NCBI RefSeq assembly: GCF_030253575.1
Contig: NC_080569.1
Span: 3,287,501-3,351,500 of the forward strand
Length of the DNA stretch: 64,000 bases
Source of the DNA: Rhododendron vialii
Taxonomy: Eukaryota > Streptophyta > Magnoliopsida > Ericales > Ericaceae
Direction: 5' to 3'
Made by a program: the position numbers and the translations under genes
Shown: positions 12,219 through 24,100 of the stretch, piece after piece
How the letters are laid out: every line of letters starts with the position of its first letter
How positions within the stretch are numbered: position 1 is the stretch's first letter
Notes under the pieces: model-generated
Databases searched by the model: none
What the model saw: the letters and a program-made list of their open reading frames with translations, nothing else
What the model was told of the DNA's origin: nothing

Positions 12219-14082
12219 ATGGTTTCCAAAGCTCCACCTTGTTCTGCTGCTGCAACAGCTGTTTCTAGCACCGTCCGACAAGGTACTCTTTCTTCTTTCT
12301 TCGCAAACCCAAGTAAACCCAGTGCTTCTAATCCCAAATCCCCAACTAGCAACTCAATTACCAAAATCCCATCCCAAACCCCGCTGGAAAAGTTCCTCAA
12401 AATAAACTGCAAGTCAGGGAATATCAATCTCGACGATGCATTTACCTTCCTTTATCAGATGCTCAAAACCCAACCCATGTCCCCAGTTTCATCATTCAAT
12501 ACCTTGTTGGGTGCGGTTGCCAAAACCAAGCATTACAGTGATGTTATTTCTATGCACGCTAGGATGACTGAAGCTGGTCTGGTATCTGATTACATCACAC
12601 TAAACATCTTGCTTAATTGCTTCTGCAATTTGAATAAGGTCGATTTGGGGTTTTATGGGTGGAATTCTGAAGAAGGGTTATAGTCCAGGTACTGTTACTT
12701 ACACAGCATTGATTAAGGGTTTGTGTTTGGTAGATAGGGTTGGAGATGCAGCAAAGTTGTTCAAGAAAATGCGTCGATTGGGTTGCCGACCTAATATAAT
12801 TACTCACGGCACTTTGATTAATGGGTTGTGTAGAACAGGCAACACCGGCCTTGCCCTTCAGTTGCATCAAGAAATGGTGAATGGGAATGGTGGTCTAGGT
12901 TCCAAATTCAAACCCAATTTAGTTTCGTATAGTACGATTATTGACGCTCTTTGTAAAGAAGGTATGGTAGATAAGGCTAAAGAGCTCTTCTTGGAGATGA
13001 AGGGTAGCGGAATTTCACCGGATGTGGTCGTTTATAGCTCTCTTATCTCTGGTCTGAGCTATGATGATGGATGGGAAGAGGCCAAAGGGTTGTTTATTGA
13101 AATGCTTGACGGAGGCATTTGTCCTAATGTAGTAACATTTAATGGGTTGATTAATGCATTGTGCAAGGTGGGGAGGACCCAAGAAGCAAATAGGTTGAGA
13201 GAATTGATGATTCAGAGAGGTGTGAAGCCTGATTTGTTTACGTATAACACGTTGATGGATGGGTATTGTATGCAGGGTAGACTTGACGATGCGAGGGAAT
13301 TGTTTTTTTCAATGGCAAACAAGGGCCATGAACGTGATGTTGTTAGTTACAACGTGTTGATCAATGGTTATAGCAAGAGTGGGAGGGTAGAGGAAGGAAT
13401 GAGATTTTATAGACATTTGATTCGTGAAGGATTCAAGCCAACCATTTGTACGTATAACACCTTGTTAACTGGTCTATTCAAAGAATGTAAAGTTGAGGAT
13501 GCCCGGAAAATTTATGATGAAATACAAGCTAATGGCGTTAAACCAAACTCAATTACATGTAACATATTCGTGAATGGACTTTGCAAGAATGACTGCCTCT
13601 TGGAGGCATTGGAATATATCAAGGCTCTTGGAAATACTGGGTTTGCACCGACCATTGAGTTTTTTAACTGCATCCTTGATGGGCTGTGTAAAGCAGGAAA
13701 TGTAGATACTGCTAAGGAGCTATTCTACAAATTGCCGGAGAAAGGCTTAGTGCCAACTGTTGTGACATATTCCACCATAATCCATGGGCTTTGTAAAGAA
13801 GGGAAGTTGGAAAAGGCAAATGACTTGTTTCTAGAGATGGAAGAGAAGGGTTGTGCGCCAAATGTTGTCACATTTAATACACTTCTGAGTGGCTTTTGCC
13901 AAAATAACGAGGCACGGAAAGTGGTAGAATTCTTGCGTAAGATGTCAGAAGGAGATGTTTCACCAGATGCACATACAGTCTCCATAGTGGTGGACTTGCT
14001 AACAAAGGATGGAAAATATAGCGAGTATCTGAATTTGCTTCTGACATTTTCTGCCCAGGGGCAGACAAGCAAGGCAGAATAG
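12219..14082 (+). CDS. P-class pentatricopeptide repeat protein (Rf-like), with one frameshift
   Basis: Intronless. A first frame (12219-12683) encodes a Ser/Ala/Thr-rich, acid-poor N-terminus typical of an organelle transit peptide, then about two PPR motifs. A second frame (ATG at 12655, to 14082, 475 aa) carries about 13 more 35-residue motifs with the usual TYNTLI.GLCK and EM...G..P(D/N) pattern. The frames part near 12,640-12,655, where LNKVDLGF in frame one should run into a residue or two and then MGGILKKGY in frame two. Compared with relatives about five bases seem missing. Known: P-class PPRs bind organellar RNA; Rf-like members suppress cytoplasmic male sterility transcripts. Inference: either a recently disabled gene or a sequencing error, since everything else is open. 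Translation from 12655 would lack the targeting peptide. Confidence 0.85.
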
Positions 14083-15170
14083 GATAATGTGAAGGCTGAA
14101 GTCACTCGCATGAGTTTTCGTGGATGGCTCAGATTTTGAACCCTTGATGAGACCAAATGTTTGCTAGAAACCAGCAGGCATCTTCGTAGTTTGCCAATGT
14201 CCAGTGGAAATAGCACTTCAATAAATAATTGTTTTGAGAAGATGATCCTTCTGATGAGTTGTTAAGAGGAACTGAATCTGCGAGTATGAGCATCTACATT
14301 GCAAAATTACCCAGTTAAGATGTTGGGACGTGGGCAAGGATGCATGACATGGATATACGGCTCGATATTTCTTCTCACTCTAAAGAATATGAGATGATCG
14401 CAGTTGATAAAAACAAGGTAAGGAGGATTCTATGTTCTACCAGAATTCTCACATGGTGGCCCATTGCCACTTCTTTCCAAACGTCACTTCAACATTATCC
14501 TTTTGCATTTCTGTAGCCGACGGTGTAGTTTTCTGGATTGACAGGTGACAACAGGATCTACAAGGAAGCCATAACTCTGTATTCTGTGAGTTGGTTACAT
14601 TATGACAAAAAAAAGAGGTCCAAAGATATTCTGCCCGTAGGTATGAAATCTCATTGTGCTTTTTTGATACTTTTTTGTCTCCTTACCTCGATTGTTTCTT
14701 TGTAGAATTCTTAACGGAAAGTTGTCATTAATCTCTCTTTAAAAAGCTCAACTTAGAAGAGTGATCTCTTTCTTTGCCTGTGTCAAGGGAAAATGTATTC
14801 TTAAACAGGCTCATTCAAAGGTATAAGAAAAGCCTTTTGTGGGTTCAAAAGTATGGATTGTTAACCCTAGTGACAATCCATGATTGAAACATCTTAGATA
14901 AAATGAAGTCCGAGTGTAAAATAAAAGCATTTTGACTCTAAATAAATTGACTGGTGATGGACCATAAGATGTGTTGCATCATACAACAGATGTTGTGGTT
15001 AGAAGTTACGCTTTAGGTAATGGGAGATTGTTTGTGTAAGAAACGTTCTAAAAGATCATGCAAAATGAAGAGCATTCTTAAGCGGATGACAGACAGAAGA
15101 ATAGTTTATCGCAACGCATTTGGGAATTTAATCTCTGGAGCCTAGACCCTATGAGCATATTGCAGCCGCT
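14083..15170. other. Downstream of the PPR gene, no gene seen
   Basis: Probably includes the PPR 3' UTR. No recognisable coding region or repeat. Confidence 0.4.
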
Positions 15171-15516
15171 TTGCAATCTCTTGTGAAATTGCATCCTCCT
15201 CATGATGGAGTTCAGATCAATTTCGCTATTGGGTTAAAAAAATGGTGCTTGCTGCTATTGCTAGAGATGGTGATGGTGCTATTTTATGTGATAAGTCTTT
15301 TAATGGATTCTCTTATATGCTTTCTTGCAGCAGCAGAAGCAGCTAGAATGGCCCTTTTTTGGGCTTCAGAAGTGAATCAGGAATATGTGATTGTCGAAGC
15401 CGACTATCAAGTTATGGTCAATTGTTCTTTCTCCCATTACCTCTGTCGAAGGGACCGGGAGGAGGATACGGCTATGCAGACCATCGTTCAATATTGGTGG
15501 GATCTGCGATGATGTT
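15171..15516 (+). mobile_element. LINE-type RNase H domain relic
   Basis: Fragments in three frames match the plant LINE reverse-transcriptase RNase H domain: HPPHDGVQINFAIG (about 15190-15232), then AIARDGDGAILCDKSFNGFS in another frame (about 15250-15310), then AEAARMALFWASEVNQEY with VIVEADYQVMVN (about 15330-15420). This follows the family order: PPP.G.KLN, RD..G, AEA.A...AL.WA, V..E.D. Frame changes between blocks show it is dead. No polymerase domain is present, so it is a 3'-end fragment or an isolated domain copy. Confidence 0.6.
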
Positions 15517-15848
15517 TTTGTTGGTCTTTCTGCTCTTTTGCTGTTTTGATGCTCTTTCCTTGTTCTTGTTTCCTCTCGTCCTTTCTCTTGTGTTTCAGTT
15601 AGAGGAAAACAAGAAGAAAGATCCAGTGACTGGCGGAATCACCGTTATTATAACCAATCATGGAGTGGAATTCAAAACCCGAAATGTGATCTCACGAAAA
15701 TCTTACTCTAATCGTGTATCGAATCAAGCCGAACCAAAGGCTCTATTTGAGTAACGAAAGCAAAAAGTAGAAGACTGAAAATACAGTCACGATGTTAGGC
15801 GATCGAAGTCGAAGATTTAAAGATCAAAAAGTAAGATATTGCATCTAC

Positions 15849-16103
15849 CTTCTGCAAATAGTTTAATTTTGATGGATTCCAATGAGTCTTCTGCTTCACC
15901 TTGTTCATCAAGAGGCATATGCGCTCGGACATCTTCTTGGTAGTGAACCTTCCTGTTGTGTTCGAACAAGTAGTATATTGTGATTTTCGTGAAAACCGTT
16001 CTTCAAATTTTGAGGGGAATGAAGCCTGGTCCGAAATCATTCATATCGTTTTCAAGCTTCACATATACGAAAGATTTTGAACCAGACTACACTCCCCTCA
16101 ACT

Positions 16104-16134
<31 letters not shown>

Positions 16135-16180
16135 TTTTTGGTTTGGCCATGCATTATTTTTGCATGCGGTCTATTTATAC
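15849..16180 (-). other. Unassigned exon-like segment with promoter-like upstream DNA
   Basis: On the minus strand, TATAAATAG (16171-16179) is followed by a (CT)n leader (16104-16129) and then an open stretch of about 50 codons (about 15,849-16,000) including FEHNRKVHYQEDVRAHMPL and DEQGEAEDSLESIKIKLFAE. It ends at GCAGAAG/GTAGAT, a good splice donor at 15848. In-frame ATG is only at HM-PLDEQG; upstream lies a 13-codon uORF-like ATG. The composition is protein-like, but I do not recognise the family and found no convincing next exon before the LINE relic. It may be the 5' end of an unannotated gene or a captured exon. Confidence 0.3.
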
Positions 16181-18044
16181 TGGAGGATCAGAAGAAATTA
16201 CCTTTTGGCGTCACATAACTTGAGAGTCCACTTTCTACACCACCCTAGCTAGCTAGCAGCCTAGCACCATATATGCTTTTCGCACATTCAGAATGGAATC
16301 GTATGTCATATTTAGATGTTGGTTTATTGAGGCAAAAAAAGAAAATCAAGAAAAAGTATAAAGAAGTAGTAAGTAGTGTTTTTCTTTCGTGTTTTCGGTT
16401 TGTTTGGAAAGTGTAGAGAAAATGAATGTATGTACTTGTCAAAAATTCTGTATCTCTTGGTCTACATGCCCCAAAAAATAAAAAAATTAGCATAAGTTAG
16501 AACACGGTCTTCATTTTTCTTCATTTTAACAAATCAAAAGGTCAAAACATTGCTAATCGAGAACGCTTTGACAAATTCATACTCAATAAATTCCATTGTT
16601 ATTTTCCCCTCAAAAGATAAATAAAATAATCCACTGTTCTCATAGGAAATAACGGGTTGGGTTCACTTTTGAGAGGAATGCTCCAATTCTAGTACTGATG
16701 GTGAGGTCAACTCCGATAGGTTTGCTTTTAGGCTCCAAAAGAAAAAAGATAGCATTACAGAAAAAGGCTACTCTAGCGGGTTGGCCTGTAACCGGGTCCG
16801 GGGTATTAAAAATTTGCTCCCTCCTAAGAATTCAATTTCGATTCTTCTTATAAGTAACTCTCGAGACTAGTTCACTCTGAGGGGTAAACATGTAAAAAGG
16901 TTGTGAGAGAAGCTATAGAAAGTAGTCTGAAATACCCTATGTTGGCTTGAAACACCCTGCATTACCGAAAAAGTAGAAGAAGGTTACTCTAGCCTCAACA
17001 TTTCTCTGGATATCACAACAGGGGTGTGGAAATTGGATTAATATGGACCGTCAATTTATTGATCTCATTATCCATACAAGTGTCTGGTTATTATTAGTAA
17101 CGATTTGATATTCCCCTAGTAAAGTCAATCAGAACATTGATTGGGTACGTATCTTTGTCTGTGACTTAAGGATGGCCATTCCTAATGCATTTTTTGAAAG
17201 AATTTACAAAGTGAAAAAAGGTTCGGAATATAGAATACCGAATTACCGATGGAATGTGGATTTTTTTTTTTTTAACCACGTGTTTAGATCAATTTACGCT
17301 TACCTCGAAAAATATTTGAGACCAATGAATGGAATTTTTGCAAATAAATCTCATACCAACAATAATGTTGCAAGTGCAGCTTTTAAATTACGTGGACGTT
17401 GTTTTAGTGGGATACGATTGAAAGCATAATAGGTATTACTGTGATAAGTACCTTTTGTACAATAAATATTGTTGAGTGCCATATATGCGGTATCCAACTC
17501 AATTATGATTTGTTAAGACAGTGGTGTCCATCACTTTTATGTAGTATTTTGTCTAAAAAATACATGTCAAACGATATGAAGCATAGAAACACTCAAAAAA
17601 CAATCAATAATTCCTTCGAAATAATAGCGGAATAGGAGTATCATAGAATTGCAAAACTGTGCATAGTTTTTATTTTCTTCTGATAACCAAGTGTCTAGGC
17701 CATCTACCTCGACTAATTCCGAAGCCCCTGAAGTTAATGCATACACGCTTACTTCAATTATTAGACATGTCGATTACTTCTTTGCTTTTAGATTCGAGTG
17801 ATTGAATTCCTGAACATAATTTAGAGGTCTGGCTTTGTTATAACCGTGAACATGTATTGACATTCTGTTTTTGATTCCAAGCTCTCAAGTAAAGGGTATG
17901 TCCTTTTGCTTCCCACTATGATAAAGTGGAGTAGAGAGGAGAACCTTAATCAATGAGGGCATATGCAGCCTGGTCTTCTGTGATGCCAAGCTTGAGTCCC
18001 AAGCTCACCACAGTTTGGCTTTTCTAAGCTTTTTTATAGCATAA
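16181..18044. other. Intergenic, low-information AT-rich DNA
   Basis: No gene. About 16,780-16,960 contains weak SINE-like words (CTAGCGGGTTGGCCTGTAAC and AATTTCGATTCTTC). A diverged 3' SINE end, minus strand, lies at 17,690-17,745. Confidence 0.4.
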
Positions 18045-18446
18045 GAGCATCTCCGGTTGTTGGAGGCATGGAGCCAATTTCTGGAAGCCAAATTTTACTT
18101 TTGGCTAGCTACAATGTGGTTTTGCCAAATTTTGACAAAACTGCTCCAATGGTTAGCTTTTTAAGCTTTTTATAGTATAAGAGCATCTACGGTGGTTGGA
18201 GGCATGGGCCAATTTATGGAAGCCAAATTTCACTCTTGGCTAGCTACAGTGTATTTTTGCCAAATTTTGACAAAACTGCTCCAATGGTTTCCAAATTTTG
18301 GTCAATTTGAGTTGTAGCCCAAGGATCAGCACCTCCACATCACTACCATAGAATCACTCCCAATACTTGCTCAAATTTGGCCAAAGAAACGGTTCAACCA
18401 ATTTTTTGGCTTTGGCTGAAGGTACTGCTTGCCGTTGGAGATGCTT
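18045..18446. mobile_element. MITE with GAGCATCTMC ends, 5' part duplicated
   Basis: GAGCATCTCCGGTTG at 18045 and GAGCATCTACGGTGG at 18181, each preceded by TAA, start two near-identical blocks 136 bp apart. Only the second continues to a matching inverted end, CCGTTGGAGATGCT, near 18,445. This family with GAGCATCTCC ends is abundant in plants and is usually placed with PIF/Harbinger-like MITEs. The first block is a tandem copy of the 5' portion. Confidence 0.6.
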
Positions 18447-18496
18447 TGAATGCCTAACCATTTCCATATCTGTTCATTCACCCAGTTTTCTTGTTA

Positions 18497-18850
18497 GAGC
18501 ATCTCTAATGGGAGATTTCAATTTCTATGTGGATATTTTAATGGTAAAAATTGACACCAAAATTCAATCCAACCTAACAGCCTTTTTTGATGCCAAATAC
18601 ACGTGGAATTGAAGGCAAGCCTTCTCATGCCAACTTTGACAGCCACCCTCCTCCATGCCAAATTTCAAAAAATGACCATTTGTATTTTGACATAAGGGTT
18701 GGAGAGGGATAATTTGATGTCAAATAAATAGAATTTGACATAAGGGTTGGAGAGGAGGTTTTGATGTCAAATTGGAGATGCCCAAATGCCACATCAGCCT
18801 TCAAAAAAAAATTGGCATCCCCAATTTGAAGTCAAGGATTGGAGATGCTC
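18497..18850. mobile_element. PIF/Harbinger-like MITE with TTA duplication
   Basis: The inverted ends GAGCATCTCTAATGG (18497) and GGATTGGAGATGCTC (ending 18850) are flanked by TTA on both sides (18494-18496 and 18851-18853). The length is 354 bp with no coding capacity. A 3-bp TTA duplication with these ends fits a non-autonomous Harbinger-type element. Confidence 0.7.
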
Positions 18851-19396
18851 TTAGATTCCAACTTCCTAATTGTCTCCTGCTATATTGTTGGTGAACAATC
18901 ATACGAACAATATATGTAGATGGAGGTGTTAATTCTCAATCTTCAAAACTAGTAGAGTTAGCTTTGCGTAAACATAGGCAAGTAAAGTCTGGATTTACAC
19001 TAGACCGGAAAGAAGAGCTAACCTTTACATCGCAACTAATCTCGGGACGCTGTAATATACAAATGGGCAAACTTCCAACTGGATATAAGGCTATTTCTGA
19101 GCAACGTAGAATCGTACCATACCAGTCTGTTTTATTACACGCCGAAATAATGCTACAAAGGCTGAACCAAAAATAATCTGATGCAAAGGGAAGGAGGAGA
19201 TGAAACCCAGTTGAGAGGCAAAACCCAATTCCCTTGAGCAGATTAGTTTAAACATGGGGAGATTTTGAAGTTCAGGATAACACAAACTACAGATGAGGGT
19301 AAATGTGTCCACCTGAGAGAGCCAAGTCTAGTAATTTTGCCAAAATGGATTGAGCCATTCTCAAAAAATGGTCGTGAATAGAGTTGGTACAATGGT

Positions 19397-19590
19397 GCAT
19401 TTGTCGTAGAGAATAAATTCTTTATACCAGCAGTGTAAACATTTATTTCCTCCAAATCAATTGCATCGCAACACGTATCAAAACAATGGTCCCAATTAAT
19501 AAAACATGGCGATATGATGCAATGCAATTGATTTGGAGGAAACAATGTTTATACCGGCGGTATAAATAATTTATTCTCTGTCATATGCAA
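19397..19590. repeat. Long imperfect hairpin (about 70-bp arms), foldback MITE
   Basis: The left arm (about 19397-19470) and right arm (about 19510-19590) are reverse complements with scattered mismatches. Shared words include AGAGAATAAATT, TTTATACC, CCTCCAAATCAATTGCAT. The right arm holds a smaller palindrome, TTATACCGGCGGTATAA. No clear target duplication is visible. Confidence 0.7.
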
Positions 19591-20735
19591 TGCTATTTTT
19601 TTTTTCAACAATTCCTTTTGTATCCCATTTTTAACTAACTTTCATCAACTACCATTTTCCATCAACGTTCTACTACATGAATATTACTCTTCGTCTACCA
19701 TCTATCTTTCTTTATCTACTATTCAATGCTTTCCATTCATAACTATGAATAAGAAAATCCCAAAAAGAAGTTTTTTCTCGGTCATTATCCTGTTGCTCTC
19801 TACAATAAACAAGTTCAAAAAAATATATTTTTGAGCAGAATTGTATACTATTTGACAAACAATAACTCGAATCATATACTATTAGACAAACATCCTCGAG
19901 GTACCATTCTTGTAATTTTTTCCTTCTTTTTTGTCTTGTGTGTTTTGTTCGTTTTTTTTAAATTGTTGTTAGATTTGCATATATATTTTTGGATTAATTT
20001 TCCATCTCGAAGAAAGAAATCTAAAAAGTAAAAAATTATGATAAAAAAAAAAAACAGTTCACTAAAGATGAAAAAAATACCAAACATCTGTCTTTTTAAT
20101 CTAAAGTGTCGTCTTATATGAATTTTTTTCAAAATCGGTCAATGTTTTTATACTTTTTTGATTCATTTGATTAAGATGAATGATTAATTTCAAAAATTAC
20201 AACGAAAAGCTCCACAAAAAATTGCAAAAAGTAAGAAATATTGAAAAAAATTTAGACAAATAAATTCACAAGAACGCAGCCGTATTTTGGCTTCTTTTTT
20301 TGTTTGTTTGTTTTTGTCTTGCACTATATTATTTTCCTTCTTGTGGGTCGAAAAGTTTATGCTGTGTTTGGTTCCCTTCTTTGAAATTTTTTGGGTTTGG
20401 TTTTTAGGGTAATGATTGGAGAGAAATTAAAGTAATGATTGGATATAAGAGAAATGAGTAAAAAGAGATAAAGAGAAATGAGAATAACAATTGGAGAAAG
20501 GAGAGAAAAATGAGAGTAATGATTGAAAGTAGAGGTAATGAGAGATAGAGAGAAATGAGAATACCGATTGGAGCGAGAAAAATGAGAAATGAAATTAATG
20601 ATTAGTGAATGTGTTCTACGTACTTATCTTTTGAACGAGCTTTTAACCAACGAACACAAACTCAAATTCGAATTGTTCGGTTTTCCGCCCTAGGCGGATC
20701 CGAATCCGAGGGTGCGGATAATGTCAGGCATGTGA
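19591..20735. other. Intergenic upstream of FLK
   Basis: AT-rich. About 20,350-20,610 contains degenerate copies of GTAATGATTGGAGAGAAATG, the same internal motif as the MITE at 53,802-54,006, after a TGTGTTTGGTT end. No gene. Confidence 0.45.
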
Positions 20736-20741
20736 CCTAGG

Positions 20742-20837
20742 TTTGGCGCCATTACGTTCGCGAACAAGTACGACGTATATAACCAAGGGAAAAAAGTTAG
20801 GGTTACGTATTTGACCCAGAGAGAGAGAGAGAGAGAG
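20742..20837 (+). promoter_or_regulatory. FLK core promoter region
   Basis: TTTGGCGCC (20742-20750) matches the E2F/DP binding consensus. GTATATAACC (20775-20784) is a plausible TATA box about 35-40 bp before a GA run (20818-20837) that probably lies in the leader. These are sequence matches only. Confidence 0.45.
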
Positions 20838-20899
20838 GCGCAGCGACTCACCCACGACACTCGACCAGTTCAATCGCAGGTCCACAGCAATCCGTGGTG

Positions 20900-21123
20900 G
20901 TGAGTTTCCTTGTACCCCTCTTTGTTCTTCTTCTACTTATTGGCTAGAGTTCGTGAAACCCTAAATTCTTTCTGTTCTATAAAAACCTAGGGCTTTCGCG
21001 ATAAAACTTTTTCAAGGCTGAGAGGCTGTCGATTCCTCTTCTTGTTCCATGTGAAAACCGTAGATCTAAACTTTTTGCTCACTTAGGATTACGTTGTGTT
21101 GATTAGTTTCTGCTGATTTCTAG
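20900..21123 (+). other. Probable 5' UTR intron of FLK
   Basis: GTG/GTGAGTTT at 20900 and TTTCTAG/TGACAAC at 21123 form good splice sites, leaving ten leader bases before the ATG at 21134. A leader intron at this place is common in plant KH-protein genes. Confidence 0.55.
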
Positions 21124-21133
21124 TGACAACACA

Positions 21134-24100
21134 ATGGCTGAGGAAAACTTTGAGGAACATGACATGGATGGCGAGCTTGAGAATGAGAACTCGAATCCAC
21201 CTGAAGTACAAGCATCTGAAAACGGCTCAGGAGGAGTTGAAGTACAAAAGTGGCCTGGATGGCCTGGAGAGAATGTGTTCAGGATGTTGATTCCCGTGCA
21301 GAAAGTCGGTGGCATTATCGGCCGCAAGGGAGAATTCATTAAGAAAATGTGTGAGGAGACCAAGGCTCGTATAAAGATTCTCGATGGTCCTCCGGGAAGC
21401 ATAGAAAGAACTGTGAGTTTTCCTTGTGTTATTTGTTGTTGCCTGTGGATTGTGATGAGATAACCGGTACTTGGATTGTGAATAACTAACTAAGTGCCTC
21501 ATTATGTAGGGAAAGATGGAAATAAATTTACCACAATTTTGGGTATTCACTTAATCTTGTTACTTTGTTAGGTATAGGTGCTTTTCTTCAAGGCTCTTTA
21601 TTTTGAGGGCGTATATGATAACTGGGCTCTCGAAGGGGGAGATGTAAGAAAAGTTACCAACTAGACCCCCAGAACAAGTATTCTATTTGGTTATTTGCTA
21701 AAATCGCTTCCGGGGGGGGGGGGGGGTTGTGCGGCTGGGGGATGGAGGGATTGGATTGTTAGTGTAGACGATTTGGAAGATATAATAGGACATGCATGGT
21801 TTAGTTATCGTGTGTCACTAATTCACGGTGTCTTGGATTACTAGTGTTTGAAGGTTGTGCTAACTAATTTGAACCTAGTTTTGATCCATTTCATATGGAA
21901 GTTTAGCTCGCATCCCCTCCGCGGAAAAATATATATATAGGACAGCACACAGACACGCACTTTGTTCTCCTTGGGCATGTATCCTTGCAAATCCTTTGTG
22001 TTATTGATTTTGATCAGCAAATCCTTGGTTTTATTATTATTATTTTTTGATAAGTAAATAATTATATTAGAAAGAAGACATTTAGGGAATGCCGTCCGCA
22101 AATCCTTAGTGTTATTGCAATGACGTTGTGGTCTAATTTCGAACTTTGCATGTTGTAATGTATGGTAATTCTTATTGATTGTGAAGCTGTTATGAATTAC
22201 GATAGACATCATTTCAACATGATCTTGACTTTAACTTTCAAGAAGGTTGTTTAAATTTGTGTGTCTTACAACTCTAGGAGCTGCATTTTACTGGAACCTT
22301 TTAGTGTTGCCTTCCATTACCCAGCTAGGGCTGTTTTGACTGAGAAAAATACTTCCATATTCTGAATCTGAACTTATAGTCAATTGTTGCTGTTCAAGAC
22401 TAGTTAAATAATATTGTTTTAATTGGTAAAGCTATAACATAATAAGCAAGTTTCACCACTACAGACAAACTTTTGACTAGGTCAAATAGTTTAACGAACA
22501 TCAAGAAATAAGCAAGATAAATATTGACTTCAAATATCAGAATAAACAATAAGTCCATAAACGTGACAGAAGTGCTGCAATGATAAAAAAAAGAAAAAAC
22601 AAAAACAAAATAGAAACCGTGTTCGTCACAATAACCAAAATTTGTGTGCAGGTTCTCCGCAAATCTAAGGCAACATTTCAATCACCAAACTGCTTCAATT
22701 TAGAAGAACAAAGGTTCAGATTGCAGGGGTCAGCATGAGCATTAGAAGTGCTGAAAAGTTTTTCTGACTCAAAACAGTCAGAAATATCATCAGCGGACAT
22801 TGGTGCCAAGAAGCTGTATACTATTCCTGGTAACTTCAGAACTTGGTCGATTGGTGCCTTGCCACACATTGCTAAACTCGTTACCGAAAAGGAAAGAAAT
22901 TAAAAATGAAAAACGAAAAACGGAACTCAAAATTGTTGCTAATAAGATCTGTGCCCTAATAGCCTATGGAATTTGTTCCACATTATTGATGAAATACAAA
23001 CTTCTGGTTTAAGGTATTCTAATGTAGCTTGAGTAAGACGAGACCCAAATTATTACTCCATGAAATACTTATTTGATCCAATCATCTTTATCACAATTTA
23101 AATCCTATAATAAGGTTTCACATGGTTCCTTGAATTTTGTCAAGGTCTTCTTTATGCAAATTGGAAATCAAGTCAGTGTCGTTGGTTAAAAGTGACAAAG
23201 ATATAATCACTAATTAAACACGTACAAGTTTATCCAGGGTAGTATTAAAAGGATCAGACGTGAAGGTGTGTGTGTACATGCTGGTGCTTGTAAACTAGCT
23301 TCACCGGAGGAAATCTTATGTGATAATTTGGAGGGAGATTAGATTTCTTCTTGCCCTTCTTGATTTGAGTACAAGCTAAGGGGTTGAATATATCGGAATT
23401 GGCTTTTTAGGTATTTACTTCTGCTGCTAATTGTACTTGTGATAACCGTCTATGAGGTTGAAAGTTGAAACAGCTTGTTTGAATGCTTACTATCATCTAC
23501 AGTCTACACCAAAATGGGTGTTGGGTTCATCCTTTTGAACCTTATTTCATTTATAAGATATGATGCAGAAGAATCACTCACATCAAATTCTCATTTAAGG
23601 AAAGCAGAATGTTTTTACTGTTCATCTAAGCAAGATCTGGTAGTTCTTAAAAAAAAAAAGAAGAAGTCAGGAGAGGTACATCAAACAGGCTTCTTTATAT
23701 TCTCAGCTCATGGTTTGAATTGGACATCTGAATTGGGATACTAAGGGTAAGATTTTACATGGTTTGGGGTTAAATGTGACAACAGATGTTAGTAGACCCA
23801 CAGAATGTTCAATTATGCTCGAAACTTGATCTGGGACAATTTCGAACTACCAAACCTATCGGGCGAAAAATCAAGTGAGGTCTAACTCAGATATTGCGAT
23901 GAAACTTTGCAATGCTGCAACAAACTCACTGCTGAGCTTGCCAACGTCAAACTAATGCTGGTGCGTAATTGAATTATAATCAAGGGCACACGAGATGAAA
24001 TCAGCCGTTAGGTTAGAGAGTAGTAGCTTGCGACACAATTTGGATCATTCGCGAAGCCATGCAACTGAAATCTGAGTTTAATTCCTCCTCTAATATGCTC

